Assembly: GCA_964036045.1 (NCBI GenBank)
Contig: OZ038379.1
Span: 114,107,604-114,171,603, forward strand
Direction of reading: 5' to 3'
Source of the DNA: Eutreptiella sp. 'Long Island Sound 2002'
Taxonomy: Eukaryota > Euglenozoa > Euglenophyceae > Eutreptiales > Eutreptiaceae
DNA length: 64,000 bases
Part shown: one piece after another, positions 21,416 to 32,550 of the stretch
Position numbering within the stretch: position 1 is the stretch's first letter
Layout of the letters: each line of letters begins with the position of its first letter
Program-made: the position numbers and the translations under genes
The notes under the pieces: model-generated
Seen by the model: only the letters and a program-made list of their open reading frames with translations
Databases searched by the model: none
What the model was told of the DNA's origin: nothing

Positions 21416-24400
21416 TCAGGGAGGGGGACTGGGGCTCGGGGACTTTTTGCCGGTTTGTGGGCGTTTGGGTAGGCGCGGCGGGGGGAGGCCTTGGCTCCAC
21501 TCCGGGGGGAGCTCCCCAGTGTATTTGGTGCCTGTGTGGGCCTTGTTCTCTTCGGTGCGGAGCCGGATGGGGTGGGCGCTGGTGAGCTCCAGGGTGTAGC
21601 CGACTGGTTTGTCCGGGGCGCTGCTGCCTTGGTCTAGCTCTTTTTGGCGGTGCCAGATCACCCGGACATGCGCCCCCCCGTTGTCCCCCGGTTCCTTGAG
21701 GCGGTACTGGATCGTGCCCTCACACCAGATCCAGTCGCCTGTGTGGTCGTTGCGGAAGGGCTGTTGGACCTTCGCACCTTTTTCGAATCCTGGGTACGCT
21801 TTGGGCGGGGGCTGTGCTGGTGGCGGGAGGGAGGATGATGAGGATGCCTGGTCCGGGTGGGGCGGTGGTAGTGGTGGGAGGGAGGATGACGAGGATGCTT
21901 GGTCCGGGTGGGGCGGTGGTATTGGTGGGAGGGAGGATGACGAGGATGCTTGGTCTGGGTTCGCCGGGTGGGTCGGGTGGGATGCGGGGGGTCGGGAGGT
22001 CGCTGCTTTTCCGGCTTGGCTGGGGGCGGGTGCGCCGCTTTGTCGTCTCGTTCGTTTGGGTGGGACTGGAGGTAGCGGGGCTGGGGGGGCATGGGGTTTG
22101 AAGAAGGGGTGCGTTGCTTGCTGGTCTGGATCCCTCAGTGGGGGTTCTGCCGGTGTTTGCATTTTCGCTTTCGCGTGGCTGCGTATGATGTCGGCGAGCT
22201 TGCGCACGGTCTCCGGGGGATCTGTTGGCCATGGCAGTGCGGCGGGGCTGTCGTCGAAGGGGTGGTGTAGGTGGTAGTTCCTCATGGCCTTGGCCTGCAT
22301 GACCCAGGCCTCTGTGGGTTCCGGTGTGTCCGGGCCGTTGGGGGAGCCTTGAGCCCAGTAGAGTGCTGTGTGGAGGGCTTCCCAGGGGGCGCCTTCGCGG
22401 CCTGTGAGGGTGGTGGCTTGGAGGAGTCGCTGCTGGCCCCGTGGGGGGTCTTCCGGGTCCATTTCCGGGGTATAGGCCTGGGCCGCCATGAGGACTCCGT
22501 GTGCCCAGTGGAGGACCCACCATTGGGTGTCCGCTTTGAGGATGTGGATGGCGGGTTGTTGGGGGGGGGTGTCCAGGGTGTCCCACGATGCGATGGCTAG
22601 TGGTATCCTGGAGGGGTGGAGGTGTGGGGGGGCCTTGCGGCTTAGGAGTTGATCGATGTGGAAGGGGGTGACGGGATCTTTGGGGCCTTGGGGCGGTGGG
22701 GGCATTGCTGGGATGGTTGTGGGGTCCCAGTGGCGTTCGTGGGCGGCGAGGGTGTACAGGGCGGCGGTGATGATGTGGTGGGCTTGCCCCTCCAGGACGA
22801 TGTGGCGCTCCGTGCCGAAGTCCTTTGGTAGGTGGGCTGCGGGGTGGACGGTGATGTGGGCCAGGGCGCGTTGGTGGGCCATTTTTCCCCCGTCTGGGGC
22901 CTGTGTCCGTTTGTCTCCCGGGATGTGCTGGTGTTGGTGTTTTGGTGGGGGTGGTCCCAGGGCGAGGGATTCTACACCGTGGAGGGGGATGGCGTGTTCC
23001 CTGGACCTGTTGGGCAGGATGTATATGCCCGGGTCTCCCGGTACGGTGCCCAGGTACATGTTGCCCGTGATGGTGGGGGCCGGCAGCGGTTGGCGCAGGG
23101 GCGAGGTGCATGGGGTGGAGCAGGGCGGGTCATGGTGCTCACACCGGGGGTGGTCGATGCCGTACGGGGTGACGTGTACGGCGAAGGGTCCAACGGCGCG
23201 CTGGAGTTTGTGGGGTTGGATGTTGTGGAGGCGCGCCACCGCCCGTGTGTGGGAGCGCCCTTCGCTGATCCACACGGCGTCTGCCCGCGACGCCGCTGGG
23301 TTCAGGCAGTCTGTGGTGATGCCTGTGATCGTGCGGTTGTGGGTGGTATCTGATACCCTGGCGGGGGGGGCGCCGATGCGGGGGATGGTGTGGTCGTCGT
23401 GGAGGGCGCGGGCCTTGCGCCTCGCATCGTGTCGGTGCCGGGCCTCCTGGGCGTGGGTGTGCACACCCGTGTGTTTGGGCTTCTTGTTGGGGCGGTCCGC
23501 TGTGTGGAAGGGGGTGGGCCAGGAGGGGGCGTGGTGGAGGGTGGGGTGTGGGAGGTCCCCCCGTGTTGCCCATGTGTACAGGGTGGTCGCGGTGGCCCCT
23601 TCCGCCTGTATGGTGTATCGCTCGTCGTGTCGGCGACGAGTGACGAGGACGTTGGGGGCCGTCAGCTCATACACCTGTGTGGTGTGGGGGAGGTGGCGGT
23701 TGACGGTGATCTTGGCGGCGTCGTTTTTGCGGGTGGTGGTGTGGGGGATGATGTAGTGGGTCGCCCATTCATCCTGGGGGGTGTGTTCCGTCGGGTCTAG
23801 CTTGAGCGGGGGGTGGAGCGGCTTCGGTGTTGGGGGCTTGTCCTGGCCCTTCGCGTGGGGCGCCACTTTGGTTTCGACCAGGTATTGTGGGCCCCAGGTT
23901 TCCGGGGCGCCTACCTGTGTGGCTGCCGCTGTTGCGGCTTGGAGGAGGGCGGTGGTGTTGGTGTCTAGAGGGGGGGCCCCCGGTTGGGGGGTGAGGGTGT
24001 CATGGTCTTGGTATGCCCACCAAATGGTGTAGCCTCGTTGGGTGTTGCGGTGCGGGGTTTGGGTCTGGGCTTGCTGGATGGATAGGGCGGTCTTGATGTC
24101 CTCCGCTGCTTGTGGGTTTATGGGTGTGGCGTACGCCCATACTCCCGGGGCGTGTATGCCGTGTGGTGCTTGGCCTACTCCTCGTATCGGTTGTAGGGTG
24201 TGGTGGGTGCGTGTGAGCCCTAGGTGTTCTTGGAGGAGGTCCCCCCGGATGTCCTCCCACCGTTGCTGCCAGGTGTGTGTGTGGTCATTGGGGGCGGGGT
24301 AGGTGATGACGATGGCTTGCCATGGGGTGGGGCCTGGATGCACCGTCATAGGTGCCGACGATGCTTGCGGGGGTATGTGGACGGCGTGGGCGGGGGCTGC

Positions 24401-25354
24401 TGTTACGGGGTCTCCTTCCGTGGGTGTGATCGTGGCATCGCCTTGGACGGTGAGGAGGAGGTGGTGGCGGTCCGTCGGTAGTGCCAAGGTGGTGGTGGGC
24501 TCTGTGATCGAGTGGAGGCGGATGGCCTGGAGGCCCGGTGTGATTTCGTCCCATCGGAGTGTGCCGTTGTGGACCGCCCATTCCCGCGGCAGGTCTCGAA
24601 ACCCGTTTCGGTCTGGGGTGGTGCGGTGTTGTGGGGGGAGCTCCATTGTGGTGATGGGGTGGGTGAGGGGCTCTGTGCGGGGTTGGTCTTGTGTGGTTGA
24701 TGGTGATGGTGCCTGGGGCATCTCTTCGTCCAGTTGCTGTGGGGCTTTCGCCTCCTGGAGCTCTGCACTGATGGTGGCGAAGACATCTGGGAGGGTGGGG
24801 GAGGCGGGGGGGTGGGGTGCCGGATCGTCCCAGGTGATGTGGTATTCCTCCGGGTTCTCGGGGCTTTGCTGTACGGTGATGGTGGCTGTGGCGTCGTCCT
24901 CAGGTGTCCATCGGTGTGGATTGTGGTCGAGGGGGTGGAGGGTGACGGTGTGGCGGTGTTTCCAGCTGTGGAACGCTAGGAGGGCGTGGAGGCCGTGTCT
25001 AGTGTCCCCGGGCGGGCGGGGGTAGGTTTCGGCTGCTGCCTCCAGGAAGGCGTCGGCGGTGCCTTTCCAGGTGTCTTCCCAGAGAAGGTCTTCCTCTGTG
25101 CCCCACTCGTTGTCGTTCCTTTTCTCCTGCTTCCACCCCTGGAGGGTCGCGTGGTCCTCAGGGAGGTCTCGTTGGACGGACTGGTAGTACTGCTCGGCGT
25201 CCGTGGGGGCTAGGGTGCTGGCCAGCGTGGCGTAGATGTCCTGTGGGGGGGGGGGCGGTGGGGGCGTGGCGGCGCGGCCGGGGTCGGGCTCCTCTCGCTG
25301 GTGTTCCGCGTTCCGGTCTGCGGTGGACGCGGGGGATATGGAGCGTGGTGGCAT
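21416..25354 (-). CDS. Large N-terminal ORF of the LINE, function unknown
   Basis: 1,312 codons from ATG, same frame as the downstream endonuclease, from which it is separated only by TGA (21416-21418). The frame also extends upstream of this ATG through a plausible WEDDFDILPAIRHLL stretch. The acidic start (QDIYATLASTLAPTDAEQYY) and several globular segments look like genuine protein. A beta-rich stretch near residues 270-350 (HHLLLTVQGDATITPTEGD, then HAVHIPPQAS) recalls a cupin fold, but weakly. Near the C-terminus a 17-residue unit (HPDQASSSSSLPPIPPP) is repeated three times from a 51-bp DNA repeat at about 21826-21960. It then has a basic tail with GDWIWCEGTIQYRLKEPG. It occupies the ORF1 position, where RNA-binding proteins are usual. 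I recognise no family. Confidence 0.6.
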   Translation of the reverse strand: MPPRSISPASTADRNAEHQREEPDPGRAATPPPPPPPQDIYATLASTLAPTDAEQYYQSVQRDLPEDHATLQGWKQEKRNDNEWGTEEDLLWEDTWKGTADAFLEAAAETYPRPPGDTRHGLHALLAFHSWKHRHTVTLHPLDHNPHRWTPEDDATATITVQQSPENPEEYHITWDDPAPHPPASPTLPDVFATISAELQEAKAPQQLDEEMPQAPSPSTTQDQPRTEPLTHPITTMELPPQHRTTPDRNGFRDLPREWAVHNGTLRWDEITPGLQAIRLHSITEPTTTLALPTDRHHLLLTVQGDATITPTEGDPVTAAPAHAVHIPPQASSAPMTVHPGPTPWQAIVITYPAPNDHTHTWQQRWEDIRGDLLQEHLGLTRTHHTLQPIRGVGQAPHGIHAPGVWAYATPINPQAAEDIKTALSIQQAQTQTPHRNTQRGYTIWWAYQDHDTLTPQPGAPPLDTNTTALLQAATAAATQVGAPETWGPQYLVETKVAPHAKGQDKPPTPKPLHPPLKLDPTEHTPQDEWATHYIIPHTTTRKNDAAKITVNRHLPHTTQVYELTAPNVLVTRRRHDERYTIQAEGATATTLYTWATRGDLPHPTLHHAPSWPTPFHTADRPNKKPKHTGVHTHAQEARHRHDARRKARALHDDHTIPRIGAPPARVSDTTHNRTITGITTDCLNPAASRADAVWISEGRSHTRAVARLHNIQPHKLQRAVGPFAVHVTPYGIDHPRCEHHDPPCSTPCTSPLRQPLPAPTITGNMYLGTVPGDPGIYILPNRSREHAIPLHGVESLALGPPPPKHQHQHIPGDKRTQAPDGGKMAHQRALAHITVHPAAHLPKDFGTERHIVLEGQAHHIITAALYTLAAHERHWDPTTIPAMPPPPQGPKDPVTPFHIDQLLSRKAPPHLHPSRIPLAIASWDTLDTPPQQPAIHILKADTQWWVLHWAHGVLMAAQAYTPEMDPEDPPRGQQRLLQATTLTGREGAPWEALHTALYWAQGSPNGPDTPEPTEAWVMQAKAMRNYHLHHPFDDSPAALPWPTDPPETVRKLADIIRSHAKAKMQTPAEPPLRDPDQQATHPFFKPHAPPAPLPPVPPKRTRRQSGAPAPSQAGKAATSRPPASHPTHPANPDQASSSSSLPPIPPPHPDQASSSSSLPPLPPPHPDQASSSSSLPPPAQPPPKAYPGFEKGAKVQQPFRNDHTGDWIWCEGTIQYRLKEPGDNGGAHVRVIWHRQKELDQGSSAPDKPVGYTLELTSAHPIRLRTEENKAHTGTKYTGELPPEWSQGLPPPRLPKRPQTGKKSPSPSPPP

Positions 25355-27830
25355 GGGGTGGTCGGGCTCTTGCGGTTCCGTGGGTTGCTGGTGGGCTTGT
25401 GGGCGCGGGGCCGTGGCTGCCAGTAGGTGTCGGATGGCCGGGAGGATGTCGAAGTCGTCTTCCCAGCAGTGGGCTGGAGCGCACGCCCTGTCAGGGGAAG
25501 CGGGGGGGGGGCGTGTTGCGGAGCGGTGTACGATAGGGTGGGCGACGCGTGCGGGTGGTGGCGTGCTCGCTCTGCCGTTCTGTTTCCCGCGGGCCCTGAC
25601 CCTGGGGGGGTGGTGGTGATGTTGGTGGTGAGGGTGGTGTGGGCGCCGGAGTGGATGATTGCGTCGGTGGCGGCGCTGTTGGCGAGGGTGGTATGGGCGT
25701 TAGAGTAGATGAAGTTGGTGCTGGGCTATGGTTGATGGTGGTTAGCTGGTGGGTCAGCTGCTGTCGCTGTCGTCGTCGCCGGTGGTGTTGGTGTCTCTGA
25801 TGACGAGGTGATGGTTGGTGAGCATGGCGTGGGTGACGTATGGGCGTATGTGGTGTTGTCGGTGGTGTCGATAGTGAGGGTGTTGTTTCTGGTCGTTGGG
25901 GCGTAACGTTTGTGGGCCGGATGTGGCGGTGGTGGCGAGGGTGCTGTAGTTGACGGGTCGCCTCCGGTGGTGGAGGTGTGATGGGTGCCGTGGTGGCGTT
26001 GGCGATGGTGGGGTGCCGCGGGTGGTGTATTGGTTGTTGGTGGTGGAGATGTTCCTGGATTGTGGGTAGTCCCTGTCCGGCGGTGGTGGTGTTGGTGGTG
26101 TCGGTGCTCGTTGAGGCCGTTGGGGACGCCGGGGGTTCCTGGCCTCGCGCGGGGTGGTGGTGGCGGTGGTGAGTGTAGGCGGTGCCATGGGCGGTGGTGC
26201 CATTGACGGCTCGGCCGGGCGTGCTGGTGCCGGTTTCGGGTGTAAGTGTGGTTCGGGGTGCGGCATTGGTGGGTGGCTTCGACGGTGGGTGGCGTGACTG
26301 GTGGGTGGCAGCGGTAGGGGGGTGTCGGTTGTTGGTGAGGCTGTCGTTGTCGGTGTTCCGGTTGGTGCTGGTGATGGTGTCGCTGGTTGTGCAGATGGTG
26401 GGGGGTGGGTAGGGGGACTCGTACCCTGGGGTTGCCGTGGCGTTCGGTCGACGGTGGTGCCTTCGGTGGTGTTCTTGTGAGTTGGCCGGGAGTGGTGTTG
26501 GCGATGCTCTGGCTGGTGCCGTTTGTGCGGGCTGTGTGGTTTTCGCGTCAGGGGTCGGTGGCGTTGGTGACGGTGGTGTGTTGGGGGTCGGCGCCGGTGG
26601 TGGCGGTCCGATGGTGAGGGTGCCGGGGACGTTGGGTGGGCCCGCGTTGTTGGGCCTTCTCCTCGCCATTCCTGGCGGAGGGTGCTGGCGGTGTCGCTGG
26701 TGACGAGGGTGTGGTGGTGTTGCTGTGGTGTTTTGTGCTGCTTGGGTGGGTGGTGGGGACCCCTGGTTGATGTTGACGATGCTCCGGGTGATTTCGATGC
26801 GGTGGGTGTGATGGTGTGTGGCGTTGCTGTTTCTACCCTTGGCTGGGGGCCTGGTGGGTGGCGCTGGTGGCGTTTGTTCGCCAGCCGTGGTGGCGTCCTT
26901 GGTGTTGTCGTCGATGGGGGCGCCCTAGTTGTTACTCTGTGCCGGGGTCGTGGTGGTGGTGTTAGGGGTGTTGTGGGTGACGGTACCTCGGTTCGTCGTT
27001 GGTGGGGTTGGCGGTGGTGTGTCTCGTGGTGGTCTGGTGGCGTGGGTGTTTTTGGTGTTGGTGCTGGGTGGCCTGCGTGTTGGTGTTCGGTGGTTCGGGG
27101 CGTGCCATTCGTGGCTGGTGTTTGGCCGGCCTGTGGTCCTGGTGGTGTCGGTTGTCCCTGGTGTTGGGTTATTCCCTTCGGCTGTCCGTGGGTCCGTAGT
27201 GATAGGTGTTGCTTCGGTTGCGGTTTAGGGTGACCATGCTGCGGTGGGGTGGCGGTGTCGCCGTGCTGCCGCTGTCGGTGGTGCCGGTGTTGGTGTTGGT
27301 GGGGGCGCCGCCGGGGGAGCTGTGTGTGTTGGCGTTGTAGGGTGTTGTAGGTGTTGCCCTGGCGGTGTTCTGACGGCGGAGGGGGGACCTCGCCACTCCT
27401 GGCGGAGGTTCCCATGCGTGTCGTTGGCTGGTGGGTTGGCCTTGGCCCCCTCGGTGTCCTTGCTGCCGATGGCGTCTTACTGGGATGCGGGATGTGGGAT
27501 GCTCCGGGTTGCTGTCGGTGAGGTCGCACTGCCGGTGGTGCCGTCGGTGATGCCGGTGGTGAGGTCGTTGCGGGCGTTGCTATGGTTCACGGTGTCTCTG
27601 ATGTTGTTGATGCTGCTGGTGGTTGGTGTGGGTCTGTGTGTGGGTTGTCAGTGGCTGCTGCTGCTGCTGGTGGTGGTTCTGGGTGCGGGTCGGTGGGTGG
27701 CGCGGTTGGAACGCCTTGGGTGTAACTTGGCCGCTGGGTGGTTTCTTGTGTTGGTCCGTTGTTGGCGAGGGTGTCTCAGGCGTCGTGCTGGGTGTCGGGG
27801 TTGCTGGTGTTGCCGACGGCGTCCCCGTTT
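25355..27830 (-). other. Low-complexity Thr/Pro/His-rich LINE 5' region
   Basis: G/T-rich on the plus strand, built from drifting GTTGGTGGT-type units. Minus-strand frames of several hundred codons encode Thr, Pro and His with no domain. The same composition resumes at 34861 beyond the DNA transposon. CGCCACTCCTGGCGG motifs occur near 26660 and 27392. I do not call a protein gene here. Confidence 0.5.
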
Positions 27831-27868
27831 GTACCCTTCGTGAACGGCCGTTAAGTGGCCGTTTGAAT
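27831..27868 (+). repeat. Left terminal inverted repeat of the DNA transposon
   Basis: GTACCCTTCGTGAAC matches the right end perfectly in inverted orientation over 15 bases. It continues to GGCCGTTTGAAT after a short internal duplication. Confidence 0.75.
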
Positions 27869-28090
27869 AATTGCGTGAATTTCGCGTGAATTTACCCAAA
27901 ATTTGAGGTTTTTGGGGGAAAATGCCATATTCTTGGTTCATTTCAAGGGCTTTGAGGGGCCAAAATTCCTCCCCTAGCTTTGTTACGCATCATCCAATGA
28001 AAGTCCCGCCCCAAAAGCATGCATCATGACCGCACCGTGCCCAAAACGAGGGGTGCCGGAACCCGGCAAGCCTGTAGCCGATTCACAGCC

Positions 28091-28171
28091 GTGAATCCAC
28101 GTGAATTCACGTGAAATTCGTACGAATTTCGTACGAATTTCGTACGAATTTCACGTGAATTCACGTGAATT
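28091..28171. repeat. Palindromic 11-bp array 1 (3' end of transposon)
   Basis: GAAATTCGTAC and GTACGAATTTC units are flanked by ACGTGAATTCACGTG palindromes. It lies just downstream of the transposase stop. Confidence 0.85.
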
Positions 28172-28281
28172 TACACAAATGTTACCCGTGTGCACCCCCT
28201 GATTTGTCCTCACACCCCTAGTAAGCCCCCCAGCATGCACCCCGGTCACAGGCAACAATGGTCTGGGTTCGTAAGGTCATC

Positions 28282-30062
28282 TCATGTCCGTCTCTTGCGG
28301 CACCGGAACCGCCGCTGTAGAGTCTGAAGGTGCTGCATGTCGGTTAGAAGCCGTCTTCTTGTGCGGCTTGCATACGTTTGTACACTTATGGGCCCTTGCC
28401 CATGTTGAGCCCTTTTGGTCGCATCCCACCCATGCAACCAAAGGCTATCGTCAATGGTGTGGTTGTCCACAACCACTTGCACCCCTAGTCTCCCCCGGAG
28501 GAGGCTTAGGCCCCCGCTGTTGCGCAACATGCGCTTCAGCCTCCGGTGACTTCCCTCCATGGCAAAGCAGGAGAACTTTGACAAGATTCTCCACTTCTTT
28601 GCAAAATAATACATGTGGTCGATCCAAAGATGCGTCCACAGAAGTTTGCCCCACTGGAGCTCATTGTGGGCAGCGCCCATGGCTATGCTATGGTTCCGGA
28701 GCCGCCCCAAGTCGGCCCCGGAGAACCATGCGGAACGCCACGCGTATACACACATGCTTGCAAAATTCTCCCACCACGTTTTGCACACCGACTCCCAACT
28801 TTTTCCCCCTACTTGATGCTGCCTGACACTAGGCTGCTCTAGGCAAGCATCTATTATCTTCTCCCAACCCTTATTGCGCATGAAATGGATGGCAGCAGCA
28901 CACTCCATCCTCACCTTCCCCTTGCTGTTTGCCTTGTCATTATTTAATGAGGCACGGGTGCAAGTTCGTGCAGCAAGCCATGCCTCATCTAAAACCGGTT
29001 GCAGCATGGTGCGTGCCACAGTGGTCGGTGCCTTCCCTGTCAATTGTACAACTAGGTCCCGTGTCCCGTTGACTGCACACAACAGGACACGAAGGACCCC
29101 ATGGAGGCCATAATCAGGCACTCGCCTATCACTCATAATGGTCCTATATATAGCACTTATGGCAACGGCTGGTTCCCAGTTGCCGTCTATCGCACTTGCT
29201 GTGCCAAAGGTAGCAAGGCACAGAGCACGGTTACGCATGCAGACCCAACACACAGTGGCACCAGGGGATTCTGCCTTCCAGTTTTGGCAGCCCGCCATGA
29301 GCACCTGTGCCTTACCATCTGCACACAGAAAAAAAAGGGACTGCCTATCGTTCCCTGCCGTATCCTTAAAACTTACGGTTGCGGCCTTGCGCAACTCATC
29401 ATCAAAATCAATTTCCTGGGAGGCCGCGTAGAGGGTGTCCCACTTTTCACTTCCCCCTAGTAGCCACCAACTAGATAGTTGGTTGGGGCCGGCGGTGCCA
29501 CCAAGCGTGCAATGGACGTACGAGGCCTCATGCCTCGATGTACCGTCCACCGCAATAGGCAACCAATGCAGCCGTCGGTCCCCGGGCTGCATGATGGCCG
29601 AGGGTGGTGGTGGTCGACACTTGAATAGGTGGGCGATGCGGTCAGGTAGGTAGCAGGCCGCACCATTGATGGCCGTTTCGTCACCCGTATAGGCAGTAAA
29701 CGCCCGGGACTCCGGCAACGCTAGCTGCCGGAGCATGCCGTACACCTGGTCCCATACCACACCGTACGTCATGCTCCCCACCAGGTACCGGGACTCTGTC
29801 CTAGAGAGGTGCAATGACCGGATCCTCCACACGGCCATAATCAACCTCTCCTCCTGGGTGGGCTCGGGCTGGACGGTGGCTACAATTCTTGTTTCGGGGG
29901 TAAGCACTATTTGCCCCGTGTCGGGCAGGTACTTGACGGTGTAGGGTGCTGCAAGCTCCTTGGTAACAACCTCCTGGAGCTCTTGTAGGCGCCGCCGTCG
30001 TGTACGATCCGCTACCAGATGGAATGGCTCCTTGGGCCGTGGCATGATGTGAGATACAGGAC
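28282..30062 (-). CDS. Exon 3: DDE-like transposase
   Basis: About 593 codons; an in-frame Met lies at 30045. The N-terminus is basic (DRTRRRRLQELQEVV). A conserved-looking core follows: AVDGTSRHEASYVHC, then SLFFLCADGKAQVLMAGC and a Cys pair (TVCWVCMRN), then helices and FSCFAMEGSHRRLKRML near residue 500. Asp in VDGT, Asp in CADGK and Glu in AMEGSH are candidates for a DDE triad of a cut-and-paste transposase, with a Cys pair inserted as in several algal and animal families. I cannot assign a superfamily. A splice acceptor, CCCATTCAACAG/GT at 30063, would join this exon in phase to the upstream ORF. It lies inside the 27831-34860 element, which supports the call. The stop is TGA. Confidence 0.5.
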
Positions 30063-30717
30063 CTGTTGAATGGGCAGGCAGTCATCGCAAAGTTTCTACC
30101 ATCCCCCTGCCGCAGACCACTCTCTCTACTGTGATTCGCATGCAATTAAAAGAAATTCACATAGATTCGCACGAAATTCGTACGAAATTCGTACGAAATT
30201 CGTACGAATTTCGTACGAATTTCACATGAATAGAAATGTGTGAATATTCTGAAAATGTGAAATTCGTACGAAATTCGTACGAAATTCGTACGAATTTCGT
30301 ACGAATTTCGTGCGAATTTCACATGACTGTCACAGAATTTCTGCCAAAGCCTCATCCTTGTGCCCTCGTTGACCCTCACAAAGCAAGCTCAGGATGGTGC
30401 TCATGCTGTCATTATCATTGTCATTGTCTCATGCTGTCATTCCGGCTGTCACTCAGCCAGCAGTGTAATATACAAACAGTTCCGCAGAAAGGAATCGCAA
30501 ATTAACAGGTTAACAGGTTAACAGGTCAGGGGGCACATCAGGTCAGGGGGTAATGTACAAACAGTGCTGCAGAAAATTTCGCACAGTGGGGGGGGAGTAC
30601 CCCACATATCGGTCAAACTGCCCATGCTTGGGGGGGGGGGGGGGGGCAGGATAACATTCGTCGTGGTTAGAAAGTCGTGGTTAGAAAGGACAGGTGCTCC
30701 GGAGGGTACCTACGCAC
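30063..30717 (-). other. Predicted intron 2 with paired palindromic arrays
   Basis: Donor GGG/GTGCGTAGG at 30717 and acceptor TTCAACAG at 30063 (minus strand). Exon 2 ends one base into a codon and exon 3 needs exactly one base, so the frame is kept. It contains two 11-bp palindromic arrays (30169-30224 and 30258-30323), direct AACAGGTT repeats and G runs. Splicing is inferred, not shown. Confidence 0.5.
30169..30323. repeat. Palindromic array pair 2/3 inside predicted intron 2
   Basis: Each array has about three GAAATTCGTAC units followed by two or three GAATTTCGTAC units, so each is nearly its own reverse complement. The two arrays are separated by about 33 bases. Confidence 0.9.
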
Positions 30718-32221
30718 CCCCCCCCCCCCCGGGAGCAGAGCTCCGGCTAGCGGAGCCCTGGGAGCTCTGCTCCGCCACCGCCTCCACAAAGGAGGGGTCC
30801 ATGGCCGCCGACGTGAGGCGGTGGGGGGGGTACTGCCGGCGCACTTCCTCCAGTGCGGCAGCCACCTTGGGGGCGTCCGGGGCCACGCTGTCCACATTGA
30901 CCTGCTGGCCACTGGCCATCATGGCCATCCGCAGGCCGGTGGACACTGCGGACATCTGGCCGGCGCATGCCTCGGCCTGTGCATGCCAGGCCTGTGCGCC
31001 GGCCAGGAGGTACCGGACACCGGCAGCACTGGCCCCCCCCCTGTCACCCGGGGGGGCGGGGGCCTCGGCACCCTCAGCCCTCTCCACTGCCTCTGCTGGC
31101 TGTGCCGCTGGCTTTGCCTTGCGCAACGTCGCCACGTCACGCTCCAGGGTCTTCACCTTGGTGGCCAGCCGGTCACGCTCCCTGGTGACGTCCGCCAACC
31201 GCGACTCGCAGTCCCGCCTGTCCTCGTGGACCCTGGACAGACGGGCCTCGAGGTCGCGGTTGGCGGCCTCCGCGCTGATGGCGCGTGCCTCCCACGCCCC
31301 CGCCCGCTGCTGGTCCACCCACTCCTGCACCACCCCCCTCTGCCCCCGCCCGCCCGACGGCTCCGCCTGCTCCGCCCGCCCTGCCCGCTCCCCCGGGGTG
31401 GCCGTACGCGGGGCTTTGGGGGGGGGGTGGGGCCCGTGTCCCCTTCGGGGCGCCCTTTCCTTGCGCGTGGGGGGGGGTTCGTCCTCCTCGACGTCAATGA
31501 CGTCAGCCACCACCCCCTTCCGCTGCCTCCCCACATGGACGCGCATGGCAACCCATGCCACGTCCACCCACTCCGGCCTCCGCTGCTCCCAACCCGAGAG
31601 CACAATCAGCCCACAAATCCCTGCCGTCGTCACCATCCCCCCCTCCCCGATCCCCGACACCCCCGTCTGCACCCGCCAGTGCCCACTCACAAGCCGGTAG
31701 GCAAACATGCCCACCAGCTCCTGCCCCGCAGGCAGGTTGGACCCCCCCCGGAGCACAATGGGGCAGGGGAAGGAGATGCGGAGGGTGCCCTGCACCCCCC
31801 GCGACTCCAACTCCATGTCCCACACGGCACTGAGGTGCCGCTGCCGCCCATCCGGCCCGGGCGGCACCTGCTGGGTCCAGGCCGGATCCGGCTGCCTGGC
31901 GGCCAGGGTGACCCGGTCCAGGGGGGGGTCGGTGTGGGCCTCGCCCAGCTCGTCGCGGGACGGCTGGGGCACCACCACCTCGCGCGCCATATGCCCCCTG
32001 GCGGTGCTGGCCTCGCTGCCTCCCGAACGCCGAGAGCGCTGCGACCCCACACTGCGCACACTGCCGGCCTCGCTTGGTGCCCGTCCACCGCCGGTGCCTG
32101 CGGGCTGGGCGCCACCGGGGCCTTCGGCGGGCTCGGCGTGCTCCTCAGGCAATCGGGGCCGGGGCTTGTACTGGCGCCTGGTGTGGTGCCGAATATCCGG
32201 CGATCAAGCGGTGAACGGGAC
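30718..32221 (-). CDS. Exon 2: coiled-coil accessory region of the transposon protein
   Basis: An open frame of about 480 codons follows TGA 32204-32206. The start is disordered and Arg/Ser-rich (SVGSQRSRRSGGSEAS). A beta-rich domain follows (GTLRISFPCPIVLRGGS, then GHWRVQTGVSGIG). Next comes a Pro-rich basic hinge and then a clear heptad coiled coil, from AISAEAANRDLEARLSRV to DRLATKVKTLERDVATLRKA. It ends in a helical tail. No family is recognised; oligomerisation of the transposase complex is a guess. It lies between and in phase with the dioxygenase-like and transposase exons. The donor is a GTGCGT after a G run. Confidence 0.45.
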
Positions 32222-32550
32222 CTGCATGCAGATGTGGGGAGGTGTGCAAGGCAAAAATTGAGAAAGGGGGAGTGGACACGGGGCAATGGAAGAGCAAAAG
32301 GAGCAAATTGGACGAAATTCACAGAAATTCGTACGAAATTCGTACGAAATTCGTACGAATTTCGTACGAATTTCGTACGAATTTCGTACGAATTTCACAT
32401 CTCGAGAAAATTCACACAAATTTATTCACGTGAAATTCGTACGAAATTCGTACGAAATTCGTACGAATTTCGTACGAATTTCGTACGAATTTCACGTGAA
32501 TTTCGTCCAATTTTTGCAAATACACAAAGCAAACACACAAGCAAGCACAC
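32222..32550 (-). other. Predicted intron 1 with paired palindromic arrays
   Basis: Donor TGCAAG/GTGTGC at 32550. The acceptor has a pyrimidine-rich lead (CCCCCTTTCTCAATTTTTGC) and ends CTGCATGCAG at 32222. Both sides are in phase 0. It holds two palindromic arrays (32312-32398 and 32425-32505) in the same spacing as intron 2. Confidence 0.55.
32312..32505. repeat. Palindromic array pair 4/5 inside predicted intron 1
   Basis: Three GAAATTCGTAC units then three or four GAATTTCGTAC units, a short spacer with CTCGAG, then a second array of the same design bounded by TTCACGTGAA. Confidence 0.9.

Noticed and set aside
24660-25130. Cupin domain in the LINE N-terminal ORF
   Set aside because: The beta-rich stretch lacks a clear metal-binding His/Glu pattern, so I kept it only as a weak remark.
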